A DNA stretch of 64,000 nucleotides from Halovenus sp037080055 (GTDB lineage: Archaea > Halobacteriota > Halobacteria > Halobacteriales > Haloarculaceae), in contig NZ_JBAOJI010000003.1 in NCBI RefSeq assembly GCF_037080055.1, forward strand, positions 124,001 to 188,000, in the 5' to 3' direction. Made by a program: the position numbers and the translations under genes. The notes under the pieces were generated by a model. That model saw nothing but the letters and a program-made list of their open reading frames with translations. It had not been told where the DNA came from and did no database searches. Shown here in pieces: positions 51,402-60,438 of the stretch. Positions within the stretch are counted from its first letter, which is position 1, and each line of letters opens with the position of its first letter.

Positions 51402-52580
51402 CTACCGCTCTGCAATGACTGTTGCAACGACGACCAAGTGAATGACACCGCCGCCGGCCGCAAGGACCTGCCCGAGCGTCGTGACCACTGGGAGGCCGCC
51501 GAGAGTCCCACCGACCTCGACGAGCAACCCGCCACCGAGAAGTCCGAGCGCGAGATAGGCCGTCGGGTCGTCGACCAGTGGCTGGGAACTCACGCCGGGC
51601 GGGTAGAACTGGTAGCTGACGCCGACGATCGTGAGTCCGAGCAGTCCGAGGAGGTTGAGGCGTGCGTGCGCGGCGACTCTCGCGGCCGTGACGCCGTCAA
51701 ACGCGAATAGCAGACCGATCACCACAGCCAACAGGCCTGCGCCGGCAGCGGCGACGACGCCGTACAGACCGACTCGTCGCCGACCTGAACGCGTGAACAG
51801 CAGTCCGATTGCCACAGCGTAGCCGGTCACCGCCGTCGCTTGTAATACCGCTCCGACGACGAACAGTCCGCCGGCCGGGAGTGAGAACGCGATCACCGCC
51901 GGGCCGACCGCGCCGGCTGTGAGTACGACAAGCGCGAGCGGGCGCTCGACGCTTGTGACGAAAAACCGCGGAAGCAATCGGAAGCCGATTGTAAAGATCA
52001 ACAACAGCCCACCGCCCGCGGCGAGTAGGTGGGCGGTTCGCGGCGGATAGCCGTCGAACACCGTCGGGAGGCCCGTCTCGGCGGCGAGCAATCCGTAGGA
52101 GCCGACCAGCAGATACCCCAGCACGACGGGAAGAAACCGGTTCGCAGTCCGGTCGAGCGCCTCCCGGTGTCCGGAGGCGTCGCCGGTTCCCGTCTCGGAG
52201 CCCAAGGGGTTGTCACGGATCGTCGCGCCGATGGTTCCGACGAAAAGCAAAACAGCGAGTAGCCACGTCGCTGCGCCTGCAATCCGGAGCGTCGGCGTCG
52301 CGGTTTCGATACCGACGGCGAGCAACGCTGGTCCGAGGCCCGCGGTGAGGAGATGGACCGGCATCAGTCGGGTCGTCGCGAGCGAACGGTCGAAGTAACT
52401 CGGCACCAGCGAGTACCCCTTCCCGAAGACGGTCCCGAAGACGAAGCCAAGTAAGCCGATCACCACCTCTGTCCGGTGGCTGACACCGGCGAGGACGGCG
52501 ATTTGCCAGACGGCGAACCAGCCGGCTCCGGCGAGGACGAACCGTCGCGCCCAGCGGGAGATCCGCTCTGCAGTAGTCAC
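51402..52580 (-). CDS. Polytopic membrane protein, NnrS/heme-copper-oxidase-like
   Basis: 392 residues with about twelve transmembrane helices. His and Tyr residues recur in the membrane (GYSLVPSYFDRSLATTRLMP, PVHLLTAGLGPALLAVGI, FRLLPRFFVTS, AAHARLNLLGLLGLTIVGVS, YQFYPPG). The pattern resembles NnrS and the cbb3 oxidase subunit I fold, which bind heme and copper; whether it does so here is unproven. It starts with a GTG at 52580, 27 bp downstream of the HerA-like gene on the same strand. Confidence 0.65.
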   Translation of the reverse strand: MTTAERISRWARRFVLAGAGWFAVWQIAVLAGVSHRTEVVIGLLGFVFGTVFGKGYSLVPSYFDRSLATTRLMPVHLLTAGLGPALLAVGIETATPTLRIAGAATWLLAVLLFVGTIGATIRDNPLGSETGTGDASGHREALDRTANRFLPVVLGYLLVGSYGLLAAETGLPTVFDGYPPRTAHLLAAGGGLLLIFTIGFRLLPRFFVTSVERPLALVVLTAGAVGPAVIAFSLPAGGLFVVGAVLQATAVTGYAVAIGLLFTRSGRRRVGLYGVVAAAGAGLLAVVIGLLFAFDGVTAARVAAHARLNLLGLLGLTIVGVSYQFYPPGVSSQPLVDDPTAYLALGLLGGGLLVEVGGTLGGLPVVTTLGQVLAAGGGVIHLVVVATVIAER

Positions 52581-52607
52581 GGCCGAATCCGACGACTGCC
52601 GACCTGT

Positions 52608-53708
52608 TCAGTCTTCCCCCGGACATCTTCCCCGGGGAGTCAGGCAGCCCTCTTCGCCAGGTGTCACTTCTTCGGCCGTCGCGCTCTCTCCGTCGTGGGT
52701 GGTCTTGCGCTCGCGAATTTGCGCCGCGTGAACGGTCTCGGTGGCGTCGTCGATGATGATAGCTTCGCCGGTTTGAGTCGGCATCTGCTCCTCGATGGAT
52801 TCGTTCATGTACGTCGGCTGAGCGAGTTTCAGCGCATCGACATCGGACTGTGCAGTCAGTCGATGGGCGAGGAGAATATCCGACTGTGACACCCCGACAT
52901 CGGAGACTGCACCCGGCCGCTGTGTTGCCAGCACAGTGCTCACACCGGGCGCGCGTCCGCGGGTGAGAATCGTCTCCAGTGCGGACTGTGCCACCCCCTG
53001 AAAAAAGGTGTGCGCTTCGTCGACCAACAGCCATGGCACACGTTTGATTGCCTCGTTGACTCGGGCCTGATACAGCGACTCGGCGACAGCGCGAGCCACG
53101 GCATTCATCGGCTCGTCTGCCAGCCCCGACAGGTCGAGAACGGATACCTCCGGGCCTGCCAACCGCTGGGCATCCAGCCCCTGCGCTGCGTCGAAGATGC
53201 CCCAGCGCTCGGCCATCCCGAGGTGGTTGATCGCCGCGCGCCTGTCCGCTCTGTCGGCGTCTGTCTCTCGGATCTGCTCGCGCATTCCATCGAGCGTGGA
53301 CGCTCGTTGTGCGGCCTGCCAGATCAGCGCGCCGGCAGCATCAGTCGGGGAGAAACCGATCAGTGCACACCACGACCGCGGGTCCAGCGAATCCGGTGTG
53401 ACTGTCGGTCGAGTCCAGAAATCCGCGGGTATGTCGGTAGCGGTCTCCTGCCCGAATCCCTCGAATGCGCCCATCGGATCGAGGACAACGGGGGCGATGG
53501 CGTCGGTTCTGGCGAGTTCTTCGGCGACGACACCGAGCGTGTAGGACTTGCCGTAGCCGCGTTTGCCCACGATCAGCATCGCGTGTGGGCTGTTCAGATC
53601 GAGATACAGCGATGCGCCCCGACTGCCGTCGAGGGCACGGTAGGTGCCGAGTTCTCCGACCGGTTTCGGGCCGAGTTCCTCACGGCCGCGTCCGATGATG
53701 AAAGGCAC
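52608..53708 (-). CDS. HerA/FtsK-like ATP-binding protein
   Basis: 366 residues. P-loop ATPase with Walker A VGKRGYGKSYTLGVVAEEL, Walker B WLLVDEAHTFFQGVAQS, and arginine-finger-type VLATQRPGAVSDVGVSQSDI. The N-terminal MPFIIGRGREELGPKPVGEL leads into the HAS-like barrel. It is close to the HerA/DUF87 class, which often work with nucleases (NurA) in DNA end resection; no NurA gene is here. Starts with a GTG at 53708; TATA at 53731-53738 fits. Confidence 0.85.
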   Translation of the reverse strand: MPFIIGRGREELGPKPVGELGTYRALDGSRGASLYLDLNSPHAMLIVGKRGYGKSYTLGVVAEELARTDAIAPVVLDPMGAFEGFGQETATDIPADFWTRPTVTPDSLDPRSWCALIGFSPTDAAGALIWQAAQRASTLDGMREQIRETDADRADRRAAINHLGMAERWGIFDAAQGLDAQRLAGPEVSVLDLSGLADEPMNAVARAVAESLYQARVNEAIKRVPWLLVDEAHTFFQGVAQSALETILTRGRAPGVSTVLATQRPGAVSDVGVSQSDILLAHRLTAQSDVDALKLAQPTYMNESIEEQMPTQTGEAIIIDDATETVHAAQIRERKTTHDGESATAEEVTPGEEGCLTPRGRCPGED

Positions 53709-53730
53709 GGCCTGGTGTGGCTCCCGTTCG

Positions 53731-53738
53731 TTTATAAA
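53731..53738 (-). promoter_or_regulatory. TATA element for the HerA-like gene
   Basis: Palindrome-like TTTATAAA, centred about 26 nt before the GTG start at 53708. It is the best TATA match in the region. Confidence 0.65.
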
Positions 53739-53767
53739 TCTCCGGTAACCGGAGAGACAGAAACGAC

Positions 53768-54226
53768 TCAGACCTTGATGTGATCGGCGATATCCTCGCG
53801 GATGATCGAATCACAGTAGACACAGCGGACGCCGTCGTCGAGCACCTCGAACTGTGTGCCGATGGGTTCGTTTTCGTTCGTGATGCAGTGGGTGTTCGGG
53901 CATTCGAGGACACCGGTGACTTCGTCGGGGCGCTCGACGCGGTGTTTCTCGACGACATCGTAGCCGCGGATGATGTTGATCGTCGCGGCGGGAGCGATCA
54001 GCGAGAGCACGTCCAGTTCCGACTGGCTCAACTCTCGATCCTCGACTTTGACCACGTCCTTTTGGCCGAGTCGGTCCGACGGGACGTTCATTCCGATGGA
54101 GACGGCCTCGCCGCGGGTGCCGTCGATGCCGAGAATCGCGAGGACGTTCAGTGCCTGTCCGCCGGTGATGTGATCGATCACAGTGCCGTTTTCGATTTTG
54201 CTGACGCGGAGTTCCTGTTCGGTCAT
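53768..54226 (-). CDS. pyrI: Aspartate carbamoyltransferase regulatory chain
   Basis: 152 residues. PyrI binds CTP/ATP and carries a zinc domain that contacts PyrB. N-terminal LRVSKIENGTVIDHITGGQA is the nucleotide-binding domain; the four Cys zinc ligands are LECPNTHC and VRCVYC. All ligands are conserved, unlike L37Ae and TFE in the same window. Its start ATG overlaps the pyrB stop by four bases. Confidence 0.96.
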   Translation of the reverse strand: MTEQELRVSKIENGTVIDHITGGQALNVLAILGIDGTRGEAVSIGMNVPSDRLGQKDVVKVEDRELSQSELDVLSLIAPAATINIIRGYDVVEKHRVERPDEVTGVLECPNTHCITNENEPIGTQFEVLDDGVRCVYCDSIIREDIADHIKV

Positions 54227-55137
54227 TGTTCACCTCCGAGCAGAAGATCGAGCAGTGCCATCCGCACCGGGACGCCGTTGTGGGCCTGCTCGAAGTACGT
54301 CGCGTACTCGGTGTCGTCGATGTCGTGGGCGATTTCGTCGACGCGGGGCAACGGATGCATCACCGTCAGCGAGTCCTGCGCGGCTTCCAGCGTCTCCGAA
54401 TCAATCTGGTACTCGCCGGCCACCTCGCGGTACTCGCTTTCGTCGGGGAATCGCTCCTTCTGAATACGCGTCACGTACAGCACGTCGAGCGACGGGAGAA
54501 TCTCTTCCAGTTCGGTGTGCTCTTTGATCGACGAACCCTGTTCGTGGAGGTCGTAGCGGACGTTGCGGGGCAGTTTCAGGCTCTCCGGGCTGATGAAATG
54601 CTGACGAGTCTCGAAGTTCGTCAGCGCGTAGGCCAGCGAGTGGACCGTCCGGCCGTATTTCAGATCGCCCATGATACCGATCGTGAGGTCGTCGAGACCG
54701 GCGTTTTCCTGGATCGTATAGAGATCGAGCAGTGTCTGTGTCGGGTGCTGGCCGGCCCCGTCGCCGCCGTTGATCAGCGGTACATCGACGAACTCGCTGG
54801 CCATCTGTGCCGATCCCTCGCTCGGATGACGAAGCACGATCGCATCGGCGTACCCTTCGACGACTCGGACCGTGTCGGCCAGGCTCTCGCCTTTCTGGAC
54901 GCTGGAGGAATCGACCGGCCCCATGTCGACGATGTCGCCCCCGAGGCGTTTGATCGCCGCGGAGAAACTCATTTTCGTCCGGGTGCTCGGCTCGAAGAAC
55001 ATCAGGCCGAGCAGCGCTCCGTCGTGGCGGTCGGCGACGGCCGCGGGGTCGGCCGCGATCTCGCTCGCGCGGTCCAGTACCGCTTCGATATCGCCCCGTG
55101 AGAGCTGTTTGGCACTCGTAATGTGGTCGTGACGCAT
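54223..55137 (-). CDS. pyrB: Aspartate carbamoyltransferase catalytic chain
   Basis: 304 residues. It commits carbamoyl phosphate to pyrimidine synthesis. Carbamoyl-phosphate motif STRT at 51-54 in FFEPSTRTKMSFSAA, the 80s-loop region, VLRHPSEGSA, and HPTQTLLDL. The ATG at 55137 is chosen over a frame that stays open to 55515. It begins the pyrB-pyrI operon, with ATGA overlap. The upstream region is shared with the divergent HAD gene. Confidence 0.97.
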   Translation of the reverse strand: MRHDHITSAKQLSRGDIEAVLDRASEIAADPAAVADRHDGALLGLMFFEPSTRTKMSFSAAIKRLGGDIVDMGPVDSSSVQKGESLADTVRVVEGYADAIVLRHPSEGSAQMASEFVDVPLINGGDGAGQHPTQTLLDLYTIQENAGLDDLTIGIMGDLKYGRTVHSLAYALTNFETRQHFISPESLKLPRNVRYDLHEQGSSIKEHTELEEILPSLDVLYVTRIQKERFPDESEYREVAGEYQIDSETLEAAQDSLTVMHPLPRVDEIAHDIDDTEYATYFEQAHNGVPVRMALLDLLLGGEQ

Positions 55138-55257
55138 CGGTCGGATTGGGGACCCGGACCCTCTTGAATCCCCCGAACCGTTCTGACCGACACTCCTCCA
55201 GCGGACCGATGGCGTCTGAGTCCCCCGTTTTCTCTGTCGACAATCGCCCAGAACGCT

Positions 55258-55266
55258 CTTATAATT
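55258..55266 (+). promoter_or_regulatory. TATA element for the HAD hydrolase gene
   Basis: CTTATAATT, centred 29 nt before the ATG at 55291, supports that start over an ATG at 55270. Confidence 0.6.
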
Positions 55267-55290
55267 ACGATGCCTACGTGTTATTCCCAG

Positions 55291-55923
55291 ATGAGCAGAG
55301 GTTCGTACGATTTCTGGCTGCTCGATCTCGACGGGACGCTGATCGATGTCGAGCAGCAGTATATTTACGACGTGATGAACACCGTCGGACAGCGGTTCGG
55401 TGTCAGTTTCAGCGAGTGGGAGGCGGAGATGCTGTGGTACGGCCCCAGCCAGTCCCGAGCGACGATCATGGACCGCCACGACATCGATCCCCAGCCGTTC
55501 TGGGATACCTTCCACGAGGTCGAACAGCCCCAGGTTCGCGCGTCTGCGTCACATCTCTATCCCGACACGGAGCAGTTCGTCCAATCGATCGATCGGCCGC
55601 TCGGGGTCGTTACCCACTGTCAGGAGTACCTTACCGGGCCGGTGCTCGACCAACTCGACATCCGCGACTGGTTCGACACGGTCGTCTGCTGTTCGGACGA
55701 AACCGGCTGGAAACCCGATCCGACGCCGGTCGAACTCGCGATGGACGACCTCGGCGTCGACGGCGGCCGCGGCGCACTCGTCGGTGACGATCCCAGCGAT
55801 GTCGGTGCCGCGTGGAACGCCGGCCTCACCGGGATCCACATCGAGCGCCGGGATCCCGACCGCGTCGGACAGTGTGTTCGCGGCGACCAGCGAATTCGCT
55901 CGTTGACCGAGTTAGACGCCTAA
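55291..55923 (+). CDS. HAD-superfamily phosphatase
   Basis: 210 residues. HAD motif I LLDLDGTLIDV, motif II Thr in VVTHCQEYL, motif III Lys in GWKPDPTPV and motif IV LVGDDPSDVGAAWNAG. The alpha-helical C1 cap (residues about 20-90) is of the phosphoglycolate-phosphatase type. In haloarchaea, HAD phosphatases have been described that dephosphorylate ribulose-1,5-bisphosphate in a non-carboxylating route; the nearby pentose-bisphosphate genes make that a thing to test here, not a claim. Confidence 0.85.
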   Translation: MSRGSYDFWLLDLDGTLIDVEQQYIYDVMNTVGQRFGVSFSEWEAEMLWYGPSQSRATIMDRHDIDPQPFWDTFHEVEQPQVRASASHLYPDTEQFVQSIDRPLGVVTHCQEYLTGPVLDQLDIRDWFDTVVCCSDETGWKPDPTPVELAMDDLGVDGGRGALVGDDPSDVGAAWNAGLTGIHIERRDPDRVGQCVRGDQRIRSLTELDA

Positions 55924-55941
55924 GTCGGCTCCAGACCGCTC

Positions 55942-57429
55942 TCAGTACTTCTGCTCGCTCGACGGAATATCCAGCGCGTCGTAGAAGGAGCTATCGACAC
56001 GATTGCGCCGCGAGAGCCAGTTTTCGTAGGTCCCTCGGTCCTCGGGATAACTCGCATACACCTCTTCGTACGAGCGGACGTACTCACGCGTCTCGATAAC
56101 GCCCGTGACAGACTCGTACAGTTCCTCTTTGGTCACGCCGAGTTGCTCGAAAGTTCCGGAGCGATACTCCGAGATAAGGTTTTTCAGGATGCCGGCGCCG
56201 ACTAGCGCCTTGGACGTGAGGTCGGCGACGTTCGTCTCTGTGCCGACGATATCCCGGATCTCGTCTTCGGGAAGCAGCGCCGCGACGGCTCGGAGAATGT
56301 TCACGTCGATGGTGCTGCCCGCGACATTGTAGGCGTCCCGGGAGGCGAGCATCGCCGCTTCGCCGTGTTCCCGGTAGAGCCAGCGGTTGTGCTCCCAGAG
56401 GCCGTACTCCGTGAGATCACTATCCTCGACTGCTTGGGCGGCCGCGCGGCCAGCCGAGTACCCCGAGAAGGCCGCGCCGCGGATTCCCTTGCCCGTAATC
56501 GGATGGGTCGTTCCGGCAGCGCCGCCGGCGGCGAGATAACCGGGCGCGACCATCGAGTCCAGCGGTCGGCGCAGAGCGATCGCGGCCCCGAGTTTGTCCT
56601 CCTTGTCGAACATCTCGGCGACGTTTGCGCCCTGATACTCGGGGCGGTTCTGAATATCTTTTTTCAGTCGATCAACCAGCGGAATCGGCTCTTTGTTCAT
56701 CTGGAAACCGAGGCCGACGTTGATCTCAGTCGGCGACCGGGGGAAATACCAGATGTAGCCCATCTCTTCGAGTGGTTTGCCGACGATGGCGTTCTCGTAC
56801 TCGACGGGTTCTGGCGTCTCGATGATCTCCCGGTAGGCCGACCCGAAGTGGGTGTAGTGGGGTTGCTCGAAGGTTGGCGTCCCGGGCGTATCGAGTGCCT
56901 CGAAGTCGATCATCTCCTGAATGATCGACTGTGCGCCGGCGGTGTCGATCAGGACATCGGCTTCGTAGGTGACTGGTTCGCCCTCTCGAATCGCTTCGAC
57001 GCCGGTGACACGACCGTTCTGGGTCACGTCGTTGACGACCGTATCGTAGTGCTGGTCGACACCGAAGTCGGCGGTCTGCTCCAGCAGACGCTGGCCGAAC
57101 TCGTAGCGGTCGATGACGTTGCTGTTGTCCTCGTAGGGGAGCACCTTCCGCACGCCGAGTTCCTCGTCACGCCACTCGATCTGATCGATATTGCCGTTGA
57201 TCAGCACGTCCTCGTCGTCCGCAATCGCGTCCATATCGATCGGACCGGGGTACTTTTTCGAATTTCGGGGCGCTTTCATCGCGTCCCCGCAGGCGATATA
57301 CCCGCCCTGCTCGCGTGGCTTCCGTTCGAGCTGGACGACATCTGCACCATCGGCCGCCGCGGTTGCCGCTGCGAACGAGCCCGCGACGCCACCACCAACG
57401 ACGATTATCTCGTATGTTTCGCTCGCCAT
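55942..57429 (-). CDS. Geranylgeranyl reductase-family flavoprotein
   Basis: 495 residues. FAD-binding motif VVGGGVAGSFAAATAAADGA, then the conserved Cys region GGYIACGDAMKAP, the family motif GYIWYFPRSPTEINVGLGF and GGAAGTTHPITGKGIRGAAF. Such enzymes saturate geranylgeranyl chains of archaeal lipids or menaquinones. It is about 40 residues longer than the canonical lipid enzyme, so a different isoprenoid substrate is possible. It is divergent from the R15P isomerase gene. Confidence 0.88.
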   Translation of the reverse strand: MASETYEIIVVGGGVAGSFAAATAAADGADVVQLERKPREQGGYIACGDAMKAPRNSKKYPGPIDMDAIADDEDVLINGNIDQIEWRDEELGVRKVLPYEDNSNVIDRYEFGQRLLEQTADFGVDQHYDTVVNDVTQNGRVTGVEAIREGEPVTYEADVLIDTAGAQSIIQEMIDFEALDTPGTPTFEQPHYTHFGSAYREIIETPEPVEYENAIVGKPLEEMGYIWYFPRSPTEINVGLGFQMNKEPIPLVDRLKKDIQNRPEYQGANVAEMFDKEDKLGAAIALRRPLDSMVAPGYLAAGGAAGTTHPITGKGIRGAAFSGYSAGRAAAQAVEDSDLTEYGLWEHNRWLYREHGEAAMLASRDAYNVAGSTIDVNILRAVAALLPEDEIRDIVGTETNVADLTSKALVGAGILKNLISEYRSGTFEQLGVTKEELYESVTGVIETREYVRSYEEVYASYPEDRGTYENWLSRRNRVDSSFYDALDIPSSEQKY

Positions 57430-57530
57430 GACCTGTTACCCTCTCTATGGAAATTGCGAATGTAACTCTTTGGGGTTTCAGTCGCGTCTCTGGCCCGGTC
57501 GCTTTTGTCGCCGCGCCGAATATTTCCGCT

Positions 57531-58484
57531 ATGAGCAGTCGAATTCACCCGGATGTCGAGGTGACCGCCGAACGGATCGCCTCGATGGAGACGCGGGGGG
57601 CAGCGGCCATCGCCGGAGCGGCCGCGGAGGCGCTGGCCAGTCAGGCGGCAGATAGCGAGGCCGAGACGCCCGACGCGTTCCGTCGCGAACTGCGCACCGC
57701 GGCCCGACGACTCGTCGATACCCGTCCGACCGCAGTCAGCCTCCCCAACGCAGTCCGCTACATCTTCGAGCGTATCGAGGGCGATACTGTCACAGAACTC
57801 CGCCGGAGTACGGTGGCCGGCGCAGAGGCATTTCAGACACAACTGGAAACCGCACAGGACGACCTCGGCGCAATCGGTGCGAACCGACTCCGAGACGGCG
57901 ATACTATCCTCACACACTGCCATTCGACGGACGCGCTGGCCTGTGTCGAGGCGGCCCGCGAACAGGGGAAATCGCTCTCGGCCATCGTCAAGGAGACTCG
58001 CCCACGCAAGCAGGGCCACATTACGGCCAAACGCCTCCGGGAACTCGACGTGCCGGTGACGCTGATCGTCGACGGGGCTGCGGGAAGATATCTCGACGAC
58101 GCCGATCACGTCCTCGTCGGGGCGGACTCGATTACCGCCGACGGCTCTGTCGTCAACAAGATTGGGACTCGCTCGCTCGCCGTTAACGCGCGCGAACGCG
58201 ACACGGCAATCGTCGTCGCCTCACAGACGCTGAAACTCGATCCGGCGACGCTATCCGGCCACACTGTCGAAATCGAGCGCCGCGACGAATCAGAAGTGAT
58301 CGGCGACGAGGAACGCGAAGAAATGGGCGATATCGACGTGGCGAATCCGGCTTTCGATGTAACGCCGCCACGGTACGTCGACGCTATCGTGACCGAGCGC
58401 GGTCAGTTCCCGCCCGAGAGTATCGTCACGCTCATGCGCGAACTGTTCGGCGAGGGCCACGAGACGCCGTGGACGGAGCAATGA
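57531..58484 (+). CDS. Ribose-1,5-bisphosphate isomerase
   Basis: 317 residues. It converts ribose-1,5-bisphosphate to ribulose-1,5-bisphosphate, feeding RuBisCO in the archaeal nucleotide-salvage (pentose bisphosphate) pathway. It belongs to the eIF2B-like family. The catalytic pair can be placed: Cys130 in ILTHCHSTDAL and Asp199 in VLVGADSITADG, with VNKIGTRSLAV next, and the substrate-site ETRPRKQGHITA. The ATG at 57531 lies 26 nt after a T-rich element. The next ATG overlaps its stop by four bases. Confidence 0.9.
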   Translation: MSSRIHPDVEVTAERIASMETRGAAAIAGAAAEALASQAADSEAETPDAFRRELRTAARRLVDTRPTAVSLPNAVRYIFERIEGDTVTELRRSTVAGAEAFQTQLETAQDDLGAIGANRLRDGDTILTHCHSTDALACVEAAREQGKSLSAIVKETRPRKQGHITAKRLRELDVPVTLIVDGAAGRYLDDADHVLVGADSITADGSVVNKIGTRSLAVNARERDTAIVVASQTLKLDPATLSGHTVEIERRDESEVIGDEEREEMGDIDVANPAFDVTPPRYVDAIVTERGQFPPESIVTLMRELFGEGHETPWTEQ

Positions 58485-59344
58485 ACCGGGTCGTCTGCGC
58501 CGGCCACGTCAACTGGGATGTGACGCTGCACGTCGACGCGCTCCCGGATCCCGACGGCGAGGCGGCGATCACTCACCAGTCACAGGCCGGCGGCGGCAGT
58601 GCCTCGAACACAGCGTGTGCGCTGGCGGGACTCGGCGTCGAGGTTCCGCTGCTCGGCAGCATCGGTTCCGACCGCTACGGCACGCTGGTCACCGAAGAAC
58701 TCCAGACCGTTGGCGTCGACTGCGATCCACTCGTCTCCGTCAGCGGCGAGACCACGGTCAAGTACATCGTCGTGGACGACGACGGGGAGGTGTTCGTGCT
58801 CGCAAACGAGGGCGTCAACGAGGCCTACGAGGCCGACGATCTCCCGACCGAGACGCTCGCCGAGGCTGACCGACTCCATCTCACGAGTCAGGATCCCGCG
58901 ACAGCGATGGATCTCCAGCAGCGTGCCAAACGGCGGTCGATTCCCGTGAGCTTCGATCCGGGCCGTAGACTCGGTTCGCGCGCGTTTGGAGACCTCATTC
59001 AGGATGTCGACCTGCTCTTTCTCAACGAACGCGAGGCCGACGAGGTGGTGGATCTGCTCGAGGGTCGACAGTCACCGACCGTAATCAAACGCGGGGATGG
59101 TGGTGCAGTCTTTCGAGATGAATCCCGGACAATCAGCCACGAGGGATTCGACGTGACCGCGCGGGACACGGCCGGTGCTGGCGATGCGTTCGCGGCGGGC
59201 TTTCTCGCAGCGAGGCTTCGCGGCCGCTCAGTTCGGGAGGCGCTCGCGACCGCAAACAGTTGCGGTGCGCTCGCAGTTCAGTCAAGCGGTGCGCGCGTCG
59301 ACCTCTCCTGGGCGGCGGTCGAACGCTACTGCCAGACCCACTGA
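58481..59344 (+). CDS. PfkB-family sugar/nucleoside kinase
   Basis: 287 residues. Ribokinase-type kinase with N-terminal GGGSASNTACALAGLG (substrate site) and C-terminal DTAGAGDAFAAGFLAARL (anion hole and catalytic Asp). Its ATG overlaps the R15P isomerase stop, so both are translated together. In Thermococcus kodakarensis a PfkB enzyme phosphorylates ribose-1-phosphate to ribose-1,5-bisphosphate, the isomerase substrate; the same role here is a strong inference from coupling, but ribokinase or nucleoside kinase is possible. Confidence 0.85.
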   Translation: MNRVVCAGHVNWDVTLHVDALPDPDGEAAITHQSQAGGGSASNTACALAGLGVEVPLLGSIGSDRYGTLVTEELQTVGVDCDPLVSVSGETTVKYIVVDDDGEVFVLANEGVNEAYEADDLPTETLAEADRLHLTSQDPATAMDLQQRAKRRSIPVSFDPGRRLGSRAFGDLIQDVDLLFLNEREADEVVDLLEGRQSPTVIKRGDGGAVFRDESRTISHEGFDVTARDTAGAGDAFAAGFLAARLRGRSVREALATANSCGALAVQSSGARVDLSWAAVERYCQTH

Positions 59345-60364
59345 TCAGAACTCTGGGAGTCGTGTGGCGAGTTGGTCGAACTGCTGGCGAAACCGGACCT
59401 CGGCACGACCCTGTGCCAGTTCGCCTGCCTCTGCGAAGGCGGCCTCGAATCCGAGCATCCGCCACAGAAGTGTCGCGAAGTAGTAGACAGCTCGTCGGTC
59501 GTCGAAGCCCTCCGGCGGGTCGAAATCCAGATACTCGCGGTACCCATCGTACAACTGTTCACGCAGCAGATCTCGTGTCTCGGCGTTCTGAAAGGCGGGA
59601 TCGATGAATAGAAACTCTGTTCGGGCGATGTGATACTCGGCGTCGGCCGCCAGTGCGAACTGCCAGTCGAGGACGGCCGTAATCGGATCCGCGTCGTCGG
59701 CGTCGAACAGCATATTCGCCGGCCGGAAATCGTCGTGGACGAGTCGTGGCGGGCCGGTACTCTCGATACAGTCGACGGATTGGTCCAGATACGCCCGCGC
59801 GTCCTCCTGTAAATCGGTGAAGGGGGTGTCTGCCAACCGATCGATGTACGATTCGACCAGGTCGGTGAAAAATGCCTGCCAGTCCCAGGAAAATTCGTCG
59901 ACGATCAGCCGTTCGTCGTCGTCGTTCAGCGCGAGGCGACCGAAGCCCTCGAATCCGACGTTGGCGTGCATGTCTCCCAGCGTTCGTCCCGCGTGTTCGA
60001 TCACTCGCTGGCGCGTTTGTCGGTCGAGTTCCCCCATGGACTCCGCGAGGTTGTCCCCGCGGATCCGTTCGGTGACGAAGTACGGATCGATATCGAGGTC
60101 GGGGTTCTGCTCGAAGACGAGAATCCGCGGGACGGGCACGTCGGTCCGGTCGGCGACGTACTCGTGGAGGTACGGTTCGAGCGCGAAATCGGGATCTCCA
60201 GCCTGAAACTTGATGACGACTTCGTAGTTCTCGCCGCCGACGGTCAGCGTGACCATGAACACTTCCCCTTGATGACCGGCGGTCGGCCGCTCGAAGGAGA
60301 ACGAATCGTAATCTGGGCCGGATTCGTCGAGGACTGCTTCAATATCACGCTCGGGACTCGACAC
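59345..60364 (-). CDS. Aminoglycoside phosphotransferase-fold kinase
   Basis: 339 residues. Protein-kinase-like APH fold: ATP-binding Gly-rich/Lys region NYEVVIKFQAG, catalytic loop RLVHDDFRPANMLFD with Asp, and metal-binding ITAVLDWQFALAADAEYH. The substrate is unknown; homologs include hydroxyalkyl-amine, sugar or homoserine kinases. The start is uncertain: ATG 60463 overlaps rbcL by 25 bases, while GTG 60364 has a T-rich element (60385-60395) about 25 nt upstream and gives a normal N-terminus, so I use it. It is downstream of rbcL on the same strand. Confidence 0.75.
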   Translation of the reverse strand: MSSPERDIEAVLDESGPDYDSFSFERPTAGHQGEVFMVTLTVGGENYEVVIKFQAGDPDFALEPYLHEYVADRTDVPVPRILVFEQNPDLDIDPYFVTERIRGDNLAESMGELDRQTRQRVIEHAGRTLGDMHANVGFEGFGRLALNDDDERLIVDEFSWDWQAFFTDLVESYIDRLADTPFTDLQEDARAYLDQSVDCIESTGPPRLVHDDFRPANMLFDADDADPITAVLDWQFALAADAEYHIARTEFLFIDPAFQNAETRDLLREQLYDGYREYLDFDPPEGFDDRRAVYYFATLLWRMLGFEAAFAEAGELAQGRAEVRFRQQFDQLATRLPEF

Positions 60365-60438
60365 AGCACCCGGTTCGGTGTACCCGACAAAAAACCTATC
60401 TGTCTGCCCTCGTGGTTCGCAACTCTCCCTCGATACGA

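Noticed and set aside
55138..55515. N-terminal extension of pyrB
   Set aside because: Adds 126 residues with no resemblance to the aspartate carbamoyltransferase family and overlaps the divergent HAD gene.
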